Source: Selaginella tamariscina (taxonomy: Eukaryota > Streptophyta > Lycopodiopsida > Selaginellales > Selaginellaceae). From it: DNA of 64,000 bases. Location of the stretch: NCBI GenBank assembly GCA_003024785.1, contig PUQB01000192.1, forward strand, positions 358,588 to 422,587. Reading direction: 5' to 3'. Below the pieces are notes generated by a model, which was not told where the DNA came from, ran no database searches, and saw only the letters and a list, made by a program, of their open reading frames with translations. The position numbers and the translations under genes are program-made. This document shows, in pieces, positions 1 through 11,007 of this stretch. The number at the start of each line of letters is the position of its first letter. Position 1 is the first letter of the stretch.

Positions 1-577
1 TGTATCGTCAAGGCACAACCCTATATTGTGTTGCCTCAACTTCCATACAATAGAGGTACATGGTAGCCTACCCAACATTGGCGAGGTCTTATCAAATGCA
101 CATTTTAAGGGTCAGAAGTTGAGGCTTGTCTTTAGCTTTCTCCTCCATGTCGAGCTTTCTCTGCCTTGAGGGATCAAAGAGGGTTCTAGAGTTGGCATTT
201 GAGAGCCCATTCGTGGTACTTGGTTGCAACTCTTGAATCTAAGGGGTTAGATTGATAGCCCATATTATTTGGGAAACAGTGTCATATGAGATGTGACACT
301 AAGCTAGATGGCATAATACAATGCCTAAGGCACACCTTTTGGGATTGTCTCATGGGAGTTAATGCTAAGGGGTGGATACTCTAGTACTCATATTAGGGTG
401 TTAAGCCTTGGGCATCGACTCAAGGGAGGTTAGGTCTCATAACTAGGTGTGTTATTGACACACTTGGCTAGGGGCTGTTCTCCTTGGGATCCAGGGGTTG
501 AACAACCTAAATTCATAAGCAAGAGCTTTTCATGAGGCTCTCACAAGGTCATGTACTTAGGGTTATCCAAACCTAAC
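1..577 (+). repeat. Fragment of a long-type gypsy LTR (3' part missing)
   Basis: The stretch matches, in order, the middle part of the solo LTR at 61274-62956. Shared landmarks are the GTCAAGGCACAACCCT block, the 'caagggaggttaggtctcat' block and the 'cacttggctagggg' block. It stops where element 1 begins at 578, so element 1 seems to have landed inside this older LTR. The window edge cuts its left side. No coding potential was seen. Confidence 0.7.
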
Positions 578-1528
578 TGTCATAGTTTTTATTGTGACTC
601 GACCCTTTACTTTGGGGTTTGACTATTGTTACCTACCGAGATGTGTGATGAACCCTAGTTGTAGTGAGAAACAACCCCGCTTAGTGCACTTAGGTGTTTA
701 GGGGTAGTTCAGCCAGTTGTCATTAGGTATCTCGAGAAACGCTAGGTGAAGGTATTAAAAAACTCTCCCTCGATTTAACATTACAAGATAGGTTTTCTAT
801 TAAATATAGCTTGTCAAAAAAGGGTTACGGACACCCTTAGGGTTGCCCTAACCCCACGCCCTAATACTCCCCCCTAGGGGTTAGGTTTAGGGTTAGGTTA
901 GGGCATCTCAATTTCATTAAGGGTTGGCATATTTGTGCTAGCCCACTTACTCATTTAAGAAAACAAGGAGGGGGCTCCGTCACATAATTAAGGTAGAGTG
1001 TATGTAATGAGGCTTCCTGGTTCAAAAGAGAGCTCGTTAACCTCCTACCTACCGGTGCAAGTTAAGCTTGTGTCATCAAGGCGCAACCCTTTATTGTGCC
1101 ACTCAAACTTCCACACAATAGGGGTATGTCCCACCTTTGGGTTAAACTATCCTTATCGTTGGCAGAATCTCGCCTTTGTGACCAGGTACGTCACTTCCAA
1201 GGAATTAGTCAAATTCCTTGGTCCAAAAACCTGCTCGCAAGCTCAAAGGCATTGCTCGAGTTCACATTCTGCAGAACTAGTGGTTGAGACCTTGCTCCGC
1301 CGCCTCAACCACGCCAAGCTAGGAACGATACCTATAGCTCGGCTAGTCCATGTATCTTGATTCACAAGGTGAGCCTCGTTCGTGGACTTGGTCAACTAGG
1401 GGCTTAAGTTTTTAAAGGTTGGGTTCATAATATGGGTTACTTTACCAGATTCCGTGGGGTTTCCAGAGAGGGGATTCCAAGGTTGGCACCTAGTGAGCCG
1501 CCTTTGTGGCACCAGTAAAAATCTGACA
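578..1528 (+). repeat. 5' LTR of element 1
   Basis: It starts TGTCATAG and ends ATCTGACA, the same inverted-end pattern as the LTRs of elements 3 and 4, and is about 951 bp. It is followed immediately by a tRNA-iMet primer site. It contains the family's AACCCTAGG-rich segment and a decayed promoter-like motif (CACATAATTAAGG near 980) where sister copies read CACATAAATAAGG. Confidence 0.85.
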
Positions 1529-1530
1529 AT

Positions 1531-1542
1531 TGGTATCAGAGC
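1531..1542 (+). other. Primer-binding site (initiator tRNA-Met)
   Basis: TGGTATCAGAGC lies two bases downstream of the LTR end. This is the standard plant retrotransposon site complementary to the 3' end of initiator tRNA-Met, used to prime minus-strand DNA synthesis. Confidence 0.9.
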
Positions 1543-1849
1543 AAGTTCTCTGTGGTCAGTAGGACTAGCTTAAGTATAGGGTGTTTCAGTGTTTAATAAC
1601 TCTAAATTCTTGATCTACTCTATTTCTTTCGGTTAACATGTCTGTATTCTGCGCAGAGAGTTTGATCTGTGAGTTATCAATCTTCGAGAACACTTGCTTA
1701 GTGAGTCGGCGTGAGATTCTAGGTATGTCGAAAGTCTTATGCTAGTTCAAGCTGATGTGTGGGTGTACAACATGTGCAGGGTATTTCCAACTTCATATTG
1801 GGATTATTCCAAGTATATTCTCCAAGTGTTGAAACTATGGTTCAATACG

Positions 1850-2990
1850 ATGAGCAAAAGAAAGCAACCAGAGCCTAAGGCAGAGAAAGCTGTCGTAGAG
1901 GCTCAAAATGAGAGATGGATGAGGCTGACCCAGGTTGACCCCTAGAGTTAGGTAGCGGCCTAGTTGGCGTGAAATAATGATGGATGCCTAAACAAACTTC
2001 GAGGGGATATTTTAAGGTTGAACAATCAATTGGTAATGTTGCTGATCGAATTCCAGCAGTTACCACATTACCAGATGTTCCACACAAAAAAAGAAATAGA
2101 GTCATGTTTCTCTGAATCGAATTCTTCAGCATATGAAGGTGGAAGTGGTCCCAGTAAGTTCAAACCGGTTAAACCTTTGGATTTTATGGGTTCAAAGGAT
2201 TACAAGGTTTTGGATGATTGGTTATATGATATGGAAAGTTATTTCGAGGCTGCTTCCATGAGAAAGACAGAAAGGATTGCGTGTGCCAAGCAATTTTTCA
2301 AAGGAGAAGCTAAGACTTGGTGCGAATAGTTGAAGGTGAACTTGAATATCGAAACAGCTGGAAACACATAAAAAGGAGATCAAAAAGCAGTATATGCCGG
2401 ATGATCTTGGGTTGTGATTGCGTGCTGAATTTGGCAGCTTGTAAACAAGGAGTTCGGGGAAACCCGTGGACCATGTTTATCGGTTTGAAAGTGTACGGCG
2501 TTTGGTTCCGAACATGAGCGATAATGAAGCTCAAAGTTGCTTCATGACTAGCTTGAATGAGAAGATGCAAAAGAAGATCCTAAGGTACAAGCCAACAAGT
2601 TATCGGGAATGTCAGGAGGCAGCTCAAAAGGTTGCTTATGGCATGTCCTTAAAAGACTTGTACAATAAGGCGGAGGAAGCAAAACCTAAACCGAGGAGTT
2701 TTCCTCTAAAGTCTGGGTTCAGAAGGTTTGATAGGCGACCAAATCAATCACCATCAATTCGAAGTGCAAGTCCCTTTGCTGGCAATTCTAAATTTTTGGA
2801 TACATCAAGACCCATTGGATCTCGAAAACCGTTAGCGTTACCACCACCTCAGCAGGCCAAGGGCTTGGCTTCAAAGTCTACTCCCTCGCAATCCATAGGC
2901 GAGGTTCCGACATGTTATAATTGTAACAAGCCTGGTCATGTAGCTTGACAATGTTGGGCACCTTCATAACAATTGGGTCATTTCAAGGCG
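1850..2990 (+). pseudogene. gag of element 1, broken
   Basis: This encoded the capsid/nucleocapsid polyprotein that packages the element's RNA. The start is chosen at the ATG giving MSKRKQPEP, conserved in the two sister copies. The retrotransposon gag core (KFKPVKPLDFMGSKDYKVLD, about 2157-2215) is recognisable. It is followed by MSDNEAQSCFMTSLN (about 2515) and a CCHC zinc knuckle (CYNCNKPGH, about 2910-2945). The knuckle is interrupted by a TGA directly after GHVA. At least three frame changes separate the parts, so no functional Gag can be made. Confidence 0.85.
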
Positions 2991-3039
2991 ATGGTAGAAG
3001 AGGAAGTTGTTGAATCAGAAACGTTTAAAGATCTAGAAG

Positions 3040-4876
3040 ATGAGTCAAAAGAGGTAATGTTGTGCCAGACACAACCTGCCTTATTCGTTATTCAAGACAA
3101 AATTGACCCTTTGCTATATTTGACAGGAAGAATATGAGGGGACCAAGTCCAAATGATGATCGATACTGGAGTAATATACAACTTCATATTGACTAGTCTA
3201 GCTCGTCGATTGAATTTGGATCGCTTAGTTGTCTTAATATGATGAGGTTTGACTTTATTTTGGGTATGGAATGGTTTCATAAGTAGTCGAAATGAGGGGT
3301 TCCGGAGATAATCGAATCACGCTTGCAGCAGATAAAAAGGACATTATAAAAATAACGCTCAAGATGGAAACGCTAACTGATAAGGATTGAAATCCTATGT
3401 TTCTTACATTAACTCAGTTGTGTAAGGCGGTTAGACATTGGGAACGTGTATTTCTTACAATGGTGTTAGATACTGTTGGAGTCAAAATAGGAGATGGTCA
3501 AGAATCTATTCCCGAACCTATTTTGGAACTCTTAAACATGTTTAAGGATGTGTTACCAGAAGACTTGCCGCTCGAATTACCTCCACTTCGAGATGTGGAC
3601 CATAGGATAGAGATTCTGCCAGGTTCGTCTCCACCGGCAAGAGCCCCATATCGAATTGAATCCTCAAGAGTTAATAAAATTGAAGAGACAGTGACATAAT
3701 TGATTGGTTGAGGACACATTCGACCTAGTCGATCGCCATATGGTGCCCGATCCTATTTGTAATGAAAAAGGATAGTACATGCGAATGTGCGTGGACTATC
3801 GAGTGTTGAACGCATAATTATCAAAAATAAGTATCCTCTTCCACAAGTGGACGACTTATTTGATAGGCTATCTAAAACAAAGTATTTTTCAAAAATAGAC
3901 TTGAGATCTGGATACCATCAGATTTGGGTAGCAGAGAATGACATCGAGAAACCGCTTTTCGAATGCGTTATGGATCATTTAGTTTCTAGTCTTACCATTC
4001 GGGTTGTGCAATGCTCCAGCAACTTTTTGCACAATGATGGATGATGTGTTTAGAGACTATCTAGATGAGTTCATAGTGGTGTATATTGATGACATCTTGT
4101 GTTCAGTTTGACAATTGAAAAACATGTGGAACACTTAGAAAAAGTGTTTTAAAGGTTGAGAGAGAACCAGTTGTATGCTAAAGAAAGCAAGTGTGCGTTT
4201 GGTCAAACCAAATAGATTTTTTGGGACACTCATCTCAGGTGGGAAGGTTGCCATGGATCCAAAGAAAATTCAAGCTATTATCAAGTGGACGACTTTGAAG
4301 GACGTCCCATGAAGTTAGATCATTTCTTGGTCTAATAGGGTATTACGAAGATTCATAAAGGGTTACTCGAAGATAGCAGCATCATTGATAGATCTTACGA
4401 AAAACATTCCGTGGCATTGGACTCCAAAGTGCCAACGCATTTGTCAAACTCAAAGAAGCTATATCTTCTGAGTTAGTTTTGCAATTACCCATTTTGAGGT
4501 AGAGTGTGATGCTTCCGACTTTGCAATTGGTGGTGTATTGCAATAGAAAGGACATCTAGTGTCCTTTTTCTTGAAGAAGTTGGATGCCTCATAAATTCAA
4601 TGGCCTACTCACGAAAAGAGATGTATGCTATTGTTGCTTCTTTAGTATTGGCGTCACTATCTTCCAAGTCATGGCACTATGGTTTGGACGGATAGTGTAA
4701 CTCTAAGGTACTTTGAAACGCAGCCGAAACTATCATAAAGTATACTAGATGGCAGCAAAAGCTAGCTCAATTTCAACTTGAATTAGACATAAGTTGGAAA
4801 AGATAATGTGGTAGTTGATGTACTCAGTAGGAAGGTACATCTTCATATTATGTCAGCACCCGTGTCAACTTTGGTG
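3040..4876 (+). pseudogene. pol part 1 of element 1: protease, reverse transcriptase, RNase H, broken
   Basis: The domains are in gypsy order. The aspartic protease is at about 3150-3290; the motif reads MMIDTG followed by VIYNFI, where the sisters have ATYNFI. Reverse transcriptase lies at about 3600-4320: [10 protein letters not shown], then [28 protein letters not shown], and the catalytic YIDD at about 4083. RNase H is at about 4440-4830, with [12 protein letters not shown] at about 4508. Many stops fit C-to-T change, such as the TGA in the protease lead-in where the sisters have an Arg codon. The frame continues at 11008 once element 2 is removed. Confidence 0.88.
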
Positions 4877-4881
4877 GATGA
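4877..4881. repeat. Target-site duplication, left copy (element 2)
   Basis: GATGA directly precedes the left LTR. The same five bases follow the right LTR at 11003-11007. Five bases is the usual duplication length for gypsy integrases. Confidence 0.92.
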
Positions 4882-5421
4882 TGTCATGACCCGATACAAG
4901 ATATAGGATTCGGAATACAGGATACGGGTTACAGAATATGCCTGTAGGATATGCCATAGGATATGCCTAAGGATAAGGGACATGTGGACTCATCTTAGCC
5001 TCTACATGCATGCAGCCACTTTTAGATGCATGCAACCATTTTAGCACTCATGCCTAGATTAGCTCTTGGAGTTGTGAGCATAAAAGCTCCGACCTAATTG
5101 TTGTACAATCAGTTACTATCAACACCAGTCTTACTACGATCAATCTTGTCTTGTCTTGTTCTTGTCTTGTCTGCTCCTGTCTCTTGCCCTTGTCTTGTTC
5201 CTGTTCCTTCTTCCTGTCTGCTCCTGGATCCTATCCTGTCCTGTCCTCTGGATCCTATCCTGCTCCTGTCTTGCTCCTGGATCTGTCTGTTCCTGTCTTG
5301 CTCCTGGATCCTGTCCTACTTCTTGCTCCTGTTCCTAGTTCCTTCCGCTCCTGTCTCTCCTGAGTCAAGCCTTCCTGTTCTGGAATCCTTTTCCTTCCTG
5401 TTCCTGGATCGTGGCTTGACA
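4882..5421 (+). repeat. 5' LTR of element 2
   Basis: About 540 bp, paired with 10446-11002. The 3' half is a long pyrimidine-rich run built from TCCTG, GGATCC and CTTG words. A TATA-like CATAAAAG at 5079-5086 is probably the promoter, with the transcript start a little downstream. Confidence 0.9.
5079..5086 (+). promoter_or_regulatory. TATA-like box in element 2 LTR
   Basis: CATAAAAG is kept in both LTRs (here and at 10656-10663) at the boundary between the ordinary and the pyrimidine-rich halves. That is where U3 would give way to R. The role is inferred from position. Confidence 0.45.
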
Positions 5422-5514
5422 GTTTGATAGTAACTCTTTCATAGCTTTCCGTTTTCCAGCTACTTTTTTTTCCTTGATTCTTTTTTCATTTTCCTCCTTT
5501 TTCTTTCATAGATC

Positions 5515-6480
5515 ATGGCTGATTTTGAGCACTTTCAACGCGAGCACCAAATGTTGCTTCATGAGCTGGCCACTTTGCGCCAAGTGGTCACCGATCTGCA
5601 AGGTTCCACCAATGCGGCATGCAGCTGCTGATGCATCCTCCAAGGCTGCTGCGCAGGCTCTCTCTCAGGCATCGGTGGTTCCCTCTTCATCGAACTTTTC
5701 TTCGGAGCCGAAGATTAGCATGCCAGAAAAGTTCAGTGGCAATCGTGCCGATTTCCAAGGTTTCCTGAATCAGATCCGGCTCTTGATCCGCATGCAACCA
5801 CGCGCTACTCGACTGATGCACAAAAGGTGGCTTTTGGCATCCTTACTAAGTGGATCTCCACGGGCTTGGGTTGCCCCCTTGCTGGAGCGTGACGACCCAT
5901 TGATGGAAGACTTTGAAGGTTTCGTGGCTGCCTTTGAAGCCTGCTTTGGAGATCCTGATAAGTACCGTTCCGCATGCACGAAGTTACGGAAGCTCACTCA
6001 AGGATCCCGACCAGCTTCCGTCTATGCATCCGAATTTCAGCAACTTTGCACGAACATTCCATGGGACGAGACTGCATTGATCGAACACTTCCGTTTTGGG
6101 TTGAGGGATGACGTGAAGGACCTTCTCCTTACGTTACCGGATGCCCAAACATTAGAGATCATGCAACAAGCTTTCGTTGCGACAACCGTTTGTTCGAGCG
6201 TCGTCAGGAAAGATCCCGTCAGCAGTTCCTGCAAACCAATCCTGCAGCTGTGGTACATGTTCCTGCACCACCTTCTGGAGTAGTTCCTATGGAGGTTGAG
6301 AAATCCAAGCGTGGCTCTTTTCCGCTGCTGAGAAGCAACGTCGTCGCAGTGAGAACCTATGCTTGTATTGTGGTGAGCAGGACACAAGGTGGCAGATGTC
6401 CTATTAAAGCCAGGAAGTTCAAGACGCGTGAAGTTGAAGCTGAAGTTCAGTCGGAAAACTTCAATGTCCACTTCGTCTAG
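5515..6480 (+). pseudogene. gag of element 2, frameshifted
   Basis: The ATG at 5515 opens MADFEHFQREHQMLLHELAT, a short coiled-coil-like leader, but this frame stops at about 5630. The gag core then runs in a second frame: KISMPEKFSGNRADFQGFLN at about 5710-5775, followed by an FGDPDKYRSACTKLRKLTQG block at about 5946-6005. This is the retrotransposon capsid family (the DUF4939/Retrotrans_gag-like fold shared with PEG10/LDOC1 relatives). A degraded zinc knuckle (CLYCGEQ) lies near 6360. At least two frame changes make it non-functional. Confidence 0.82.
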
Positions 6481-6489
6481 GAGCCGCGA

Positions 6490-6890
6490 AGTTGGACGTA
6501 GGTGCAGGCTCCATTGGTGCTGCTCATACCATTCCATCACTCAAGTTTCCTGTACACATTCATCTTAATAATCGAGAGCTCAAGGAGTTTGCCTTGTTAG
6601 ACACTGGTGCAAATGCATGCTTCATGGATGACACTTTTGCAACTCAACATGGCATTTCGGTGGTGAAGTTGAAGCGTGCAGTTCCTGTAGAGGTGGCCGA
6701 TGGGCGTCTGATTGCTTCTGGCGCAGTTACCCATGCTACCAACCTCTCTCTGCAGTCATGGCACATTCAACTGTTCAATTTCCTTCAACTTGATCAAGAC
6801 TCGGTCGACTCCCATCATTTTGGGCATGCCATGGTTCGTTGTTGCAAATCCGCAGATCGACTGGAGGTCTAGGACGCTCACGTTTTCCTC
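6490..6890 (+). pseudogene. Protease segment of element 2
   Basis: A retropepsin-like aspartic protease domain, meant to cut Gag and Pol apart. The catalytic motif LLDTGANACFMD (about 6595-6630) is intact, and the flap region VADGRLIASGAV is seen downstream. A frame change near 6770 cuts off the C-terminal part (PWFVVANPQIDW), which continues in another frame. Confidence 0.85.
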
Positions 6891-7539
6891 TCCGACAGCT
6901 AGGATCAATCCTGTACCTTCCTGCGTGCAGGATACATCCTTAGTATCTGAGGCAGTACAAGCTACAGGATTGACCGTGCCTGTTCCTGTACCAGTGTTGA
7001 AGACTCCTCCTCGACAGGATTCACCTCATGTCAGTTCCTCAGCACATCCGCAGGCTCTCTCCACTCCTGTAAGTTTGCGGTTTGTACAGGGTTCTTCCAA
7101 TCCTGTATCAGTGTCGAAGGTTCCTCCTCAACAGGATCCACCTCCTGTTGGTTCGTCAGCACATCAGGCTTCCCACTCCTGTGCAACCACGGACTTGTAC
7201 AGGATTCTTCCAATCCTGTACACTTGTCAACATCCACACAGGTTTTTTCCAATCCTGCCTCTTTTCGTTACTCTACTTCTGTTCCACCCCCAAGATCCTT
7301 CCTCTTTTTCAGTCACAGCTCCCTCCTTCTCCTCTCCGAGTTCTTACCACTACCATGCATGAACTTGCCACTGATCCTGCTCCTTTCCATCTTTTTGCCT
7401 TTCAAGTAACTCCTACGTCCTCTTTACCTTTCCTGTATCCGACTCCCTGTTTTTCAATCTCCTTCTCCTACTCCTTCCTTCTCCTTCCTCCTTCTTCCCT
7501 ACCATCCAAGTATCACTTTAGGACGTTTTTGACAAACAC

Positions 7540-8125
7540 AAGGCTGCAGTTCTTCCTGTTCACAGGTCCTACGACTGTCCTATTGATCTTGCGGAAGGAA
7601 AGACTCCACCGTTCGGACCGATTTGCATGTCACACAGAGTTGGAGGTTCTTCGTCAGTACATCGAGGACAACTTGGCATCCGGCTTCATTCGTCACTCAA
7701 AGTCCCCTGCAGGAGCACCTATCTTCTTTGTCAAGAAGAAAGGATGGGAGTTTACGTTTGGTTGTGACTACAGGGGTTTGAATCAAGTCACCATCGGAAC
7801 CGTACTCGTTGCCATTGATCCCGGAACTTCTCGATCGGCTGCGAGAAGCAAAGGTGTTCATGAAGATCGACTTACGAGGGGCCTACAATCTTGTATGGAT
7901 TCGTCTAGGCAATAAGTGGAAGACTTACCTTTTGTACAAGGTATGGACATTTCGAGTACACGGTGATGCCTTTCGGATTACCAATGCCCCAGCCATGTTC
8001 CAACACATGGTGAATGACATCTTTCGTGACTTCTTGGACCAGTTTGTGGTGATTTACCTCGATGACATTTTGATTTCTCCAAGGACCAGGCGGCACATGA
8101 CAAGCAGTGTACGATTAGTTCTATA
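7540..8125 (+). pseudogene. Reverse transcriptase segment of element 2
   Basis: The fingers/palm region begins with the block ending ASGFIRHSKSPAGAPIFFVK (about 7672-7735), then [11 protein letters not shown] (about 7763). After a frameshift come [20 protein letters not shown] and the catalytic [11 protein letters not shown] (about 8047-8080), whose YLDD box is intact. Between 6900 and 7540 is a low-complexity Pro/Ser-rich linker. The gene is broken by frameshifts but all core motifs are readable. Confidence 0.87.
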
Positions 8126-8845
8126 GAGCGGCTTTGCGAGCATGGCCTATATGCAAAGTTGGAGAAGTGTTTTTTTCGACAGGGATTCTGTGGAGTTCTT
8201 GGGCTACATCGTCTCTCCTGCTGGCGTTTCCATGGACATGCACAAGGTGAAGACCATCGTGGAGTGGGAGAGGCCCAAGTTGTACGAGATGTACAATGTT
8301 TCCTTGGCTTTGCAAACTTCTACAGGCGGTTCATACAGGACTTCTCCAAGCGTGTACTTCCACTCACGGAACTCACCAAGCGCACAGGGTTTTCTCTTGG
8401 TCCGACAAGGCGGAACATGCATTCACAACACTCAAGGACGCCTTCACGACAGCTCCGATTTTAGCACATCCTGATCCTTCCGTCCTTTCTTCGTTGAAGC
8501 AGATGCCTCGGATTTTGCAGTAGGATCATCCTATCACAAGTTGGAGAAGACAAGTTGCTTCATCCTGTAGCTTTTCACTCTCGTAAGTTCCTTTCGGCGG
8601 AGATCAATTACGAGATTCATGACAAGGAACTCAAGGCCATTGTGGATTCGTTCGAGGAGTGGCGGCATTTCCTGGAAGGTGCTGCACATCCTGTACAAGT
8701 TCTTACGGATCACAAGAACCTGGAGTTTTCAAACGGCTCGAGTTCTCAGTCGGCGACAGGCTAGGTGGGAGTTCCTATCACGTTTTGATTTCGTCATCGT
8801 CTACAGGCCCGGTTTTGGAATGGCAAGGCGGACGCATTGTCTAGG
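8126..8845 (+). pseudogene. RNase H segment of element 2
   Basis: The connection region FLGFANFYRRFIQDFSKRVL (about 8305-8360) leads into the RNase H core. The matching [20 protein letters not shown] block and the catalytic-region [20 protein letters not shown] (about 8617-8676) are clear. The first catalytic Asp region (EADASD in relatives) is frameshifted near 8500. The role was to degrade the RNA strand of the RNA-DNA hybrid. Confidence 0.85.
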
Positions 8846-8879
8846 CGCTCTTACCTTGCACCGACCGGGCGATCCTGCA

Positions 8880-10140
8880 TATGACTGTCAAAGGCAAGTG
8901 TTGTTGGGTCCTGATCGATTCCGGCTTGCGGCACTACAGGTTCATCAGGCTCCAGCAAATTCAACACTCCTACAGGACATCCGTTTCGCAGTTGGCTACA
9001 GACGACTTGGCAAAGAATGTGTTCTCACACATTCATCCTGACATTGCAAGTTCCTCTTCCTCCAGTTCCCGTTCAGACTACAAGTTGTTCGCCATACAGG
9101 ATGGACTCCTGTACCGGGAAGGTCTCCTGTACGTTCCTGTTGGTATTTCCAGGACTCGTGTGGTACAGGATTGTCATGATACCCCGGCTACAGGACATTT
9201 TGGTGTGGCCAAGACAGTGGAGTTGGTGACTCGCAACTATTGGTGGCCTGGGTTGCGAGGTTTTGTGGAAAGGTTTGTACGGAGCTGTGACACTTGTAAC
9301 AGGTCGAAGATGCCTCATCATGCACCCTCTGGTCTTCTTCGTCCTCTTCCTGTTCCTTCTGCTCCTTGGAGATCCATTTCTATGGATTTCCTCACAGATC
9401 TTCCTCCTCGTGGATTCGATGCAGTTCTTGTGGTGGTTGACCGTTTCACCAACAGGCTCATTTCCTACCCTGCAACAAGACAGCTACAGGTCAGACAACT
9501 GCTGAGTTGGTGATCCGTGAAGTGTTCCGACATCATGGTCTTCCTGAGAGCATTGTTTCTGATCGAGGTCCACAATTCATGTCCAAGTTTTGGCGAGAGC
9601 TTCTTCGAAGTCTACAGTTAAAGCGGATCTTTCTTCAGGATATCATCACAAACTGATGGGCAGTCAGAACGCACAATTCAGACCTTGGAGTAATTCTTAT
9701 TGCTTCATCAGTTACCAACAGGACAACTGGTTGGACCTTCTTCCAATGGCGGAGTTTGCCTACAACAACTCCGTTCACGCATCTACAGGCCAGACACCTT
9801 TCTTTGCTCTTACAGGCCACCATCCACGTTTTGACTTTGCTCCTCCTGCTTCTCCTTTTTCCGCTCCTAGTACAGGATCGTCTCCAGCATCTTGTCAGGT
9901 ACAGGATGATCTCCAGGTTCATCTTCAGCAGGCACAAAACGATACAAGCATCATGCTGATGCTCACCGTCAGTCGGCACCTGCATACAAGATTGTGATCT
10001 CGTGTGGCTTCTTCGTCGACATATTCGCACCAACAGGCCTTCTTTTAAGTTGGATTTTCAATGATTGGGCCCTTACAGGATTGTGGCGGAGGTCAATCCT
10101 ATAGCTTTCCGACTCGAGTTACCATTACGGTGAAACTTCA
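8880..10140 (+). pseudogene. Integrase of element 2
   Basis: The HHCC zinc-binding domain is recognisable: HDTPATGHFGVAKTVELVT then CDTCNRSK (about 9176-9308). The catalytic core follows with MDFLTDLPPRGFDAVLVVVD (first Asp, about 9381) and SDRGPQFMSKFWREL (second Asp, about 9559). The region of the third acidic residue (near 9660) is frameshifted. From 9700 to 10000 the C-terminal part reads LPMAEFAYNNSVHASTGQTP, typical of gypsy integrases. Confidence 0.88.
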
Positions 10141-10199
10141 TCCTGTGTTTCACACCTCTTGTTGGAGCCGTATCATCCTTCTTCTCTTCCTGGTCGTGC

Positions 10200-10430
10200 T
10201 TCTTCCCTCCCCTCCTGTGGTCATTAACATGAACCTGAGTACGAAGTTGCAGCCATCCTTGATTCTCGTCTTCATCGCCGCCAACTCCAATACTTGGTGG
10301 ATTGGAAAGGTTATTTGCCTACTATCGCACTTGGGAACCTGCATCCAACTTACTCCATGCTTCTTCCAAGGTTGCTGCCTTCCATGGCATTATCTGCTAA
10401 ACCAAGTCCCAAGACTCGTGGAACTCGTCT
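10200..10430 (+). pseudogene. Chromodomain at the integrase C-terminus of element 2
   Basis: Across two frames the segment spells a chromodomain: LQYLVDWKGYLP (about 10280-10320) and TWEPASNLLHASSKVAAFHG (about 10330-10390). The aromatic/hydrophobic positions are as expected for the methyl-lysine cage. In chromoviruses this domain steers integration to marked chromatin. It places element 2 in the chromovirus branch. Confidence 0.8.
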
Positions 10431-10445
10431 TTAGGGAGGAGGTGC
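10430..10445 (+). other. Polypurine tract of element 2
   Basis: TTTAGGGAGGAGGTGC directly precedes the 3' LTR. It is the expected primer for plus-strand DNA synthesis. Confidence 0.8.
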
Positions 10446-11002
10446 TGTCATGACCCGATACAGGATACATGATTCCAATATAGGATATGGGTTACAGGAT
10501 TTGCTTGCAGGATATTCCTACAAGGATATGCCACAGGATATGCCTAGAGGATAAGGGACATGTGGACTCGTCTTAGCCTTGCATGATGCAGCCACTTTTA
10601 GATGCATGCAACCATTTTTAGCACTCATGCCTAGATTAGCTCTTGGAGTTGTGAGCATAAAAGCTCCGACCTAATTGTTATACAATCAGTTATTATCAAC
10701 ACCAGTCTTTCTACAATTAATCTTGTTTTGTTGTCTTTTATCTTGCTTCTTGTCTCCTGCCCTTGTCTTGTTCAGTTCCTGTCCTGTTCCTATCTCGCTC
10801 CTGGATCTTGTCCTGCTCCTGTCTCGCCTGGATCCTATCCTGCTCCTATCTTGCTCCTAGATTCTGTCTTGTTTCTGTCTTGCCTAGATCTCTTGACTCC
10901 TGAGTTCCTAGTTCCTATCCCGTTCCTTGTCCTACTCATGAGTCAAGCTTCCTTGTTCTCGGAATCTTACTCACTTCCTTGTTCTTGGATCGTGGCTTGA
11001 CA
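10446..11002 (+). repeat. 3' LTR of element 2
   Basis: About 557 bp, TGTCATGACC...GGCTTGACA, the direct-repeat partner of 4882-5421. The two LTRs differ by scattered substitutions and by length changes in the TCCTG-rich half, so the insertion is not very recent. Confidence 0.9.
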
Positions 11003-11007
11003 GATGA
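11003..11007. repeat. Target-site duplication, right copy (element 2)
   Basis: GATGA is the partner of 4877-4881. Element 1 sequence resumes directly after it (AATTTGTGATGGCGTATCC), matching the uninterrupted sisters. Confidence 0.92.

Larger units (their letters stand above)
4882..11002 (+). mobile_element. Element 2: complete chromodomain Ty3/gypsy element nested in element 1
   Basis: A 6.1-kb element bounded by direct LTRs (4882-5421 and 10446-11002), each TGTCATGACC...GGCTTGACA. It is flanked by an exact 5-bp duplication GATGA (4877-4881 and 11003-11007). Removing the element plus one duplication restores the element 1 reading across the join, as seen from sister elements 3 and 4. The internal order is gag, protease, reverse transcriptase, RNase H, integrase, chromodomain, polypurine tract. 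All coding parts carry frameshifts. Its LTR and codon texture differ from element 1: it is CT-rich and crowded with TCCTG/CAGGA. Confidence 0.93.

Noticed and set aside
998-1360. 120-codon open frame in the first LTR
   Set aside because: It lies wholly within an LTR and its counterparts recur as open frames in the other LTR copies of the family (36405-36683, 42699-42977, 51760-51993). It has no protein family resemblance, so it is treated as chance coding in a repeat.
5098-5427. Open frames rich in Ser/Cys/Leu/Pro in the element 2 LTR
   Set aside because: They are produced by the TCCTG-rich pyrimidine repeat. All three frames stay open and give low-complexity peptides.
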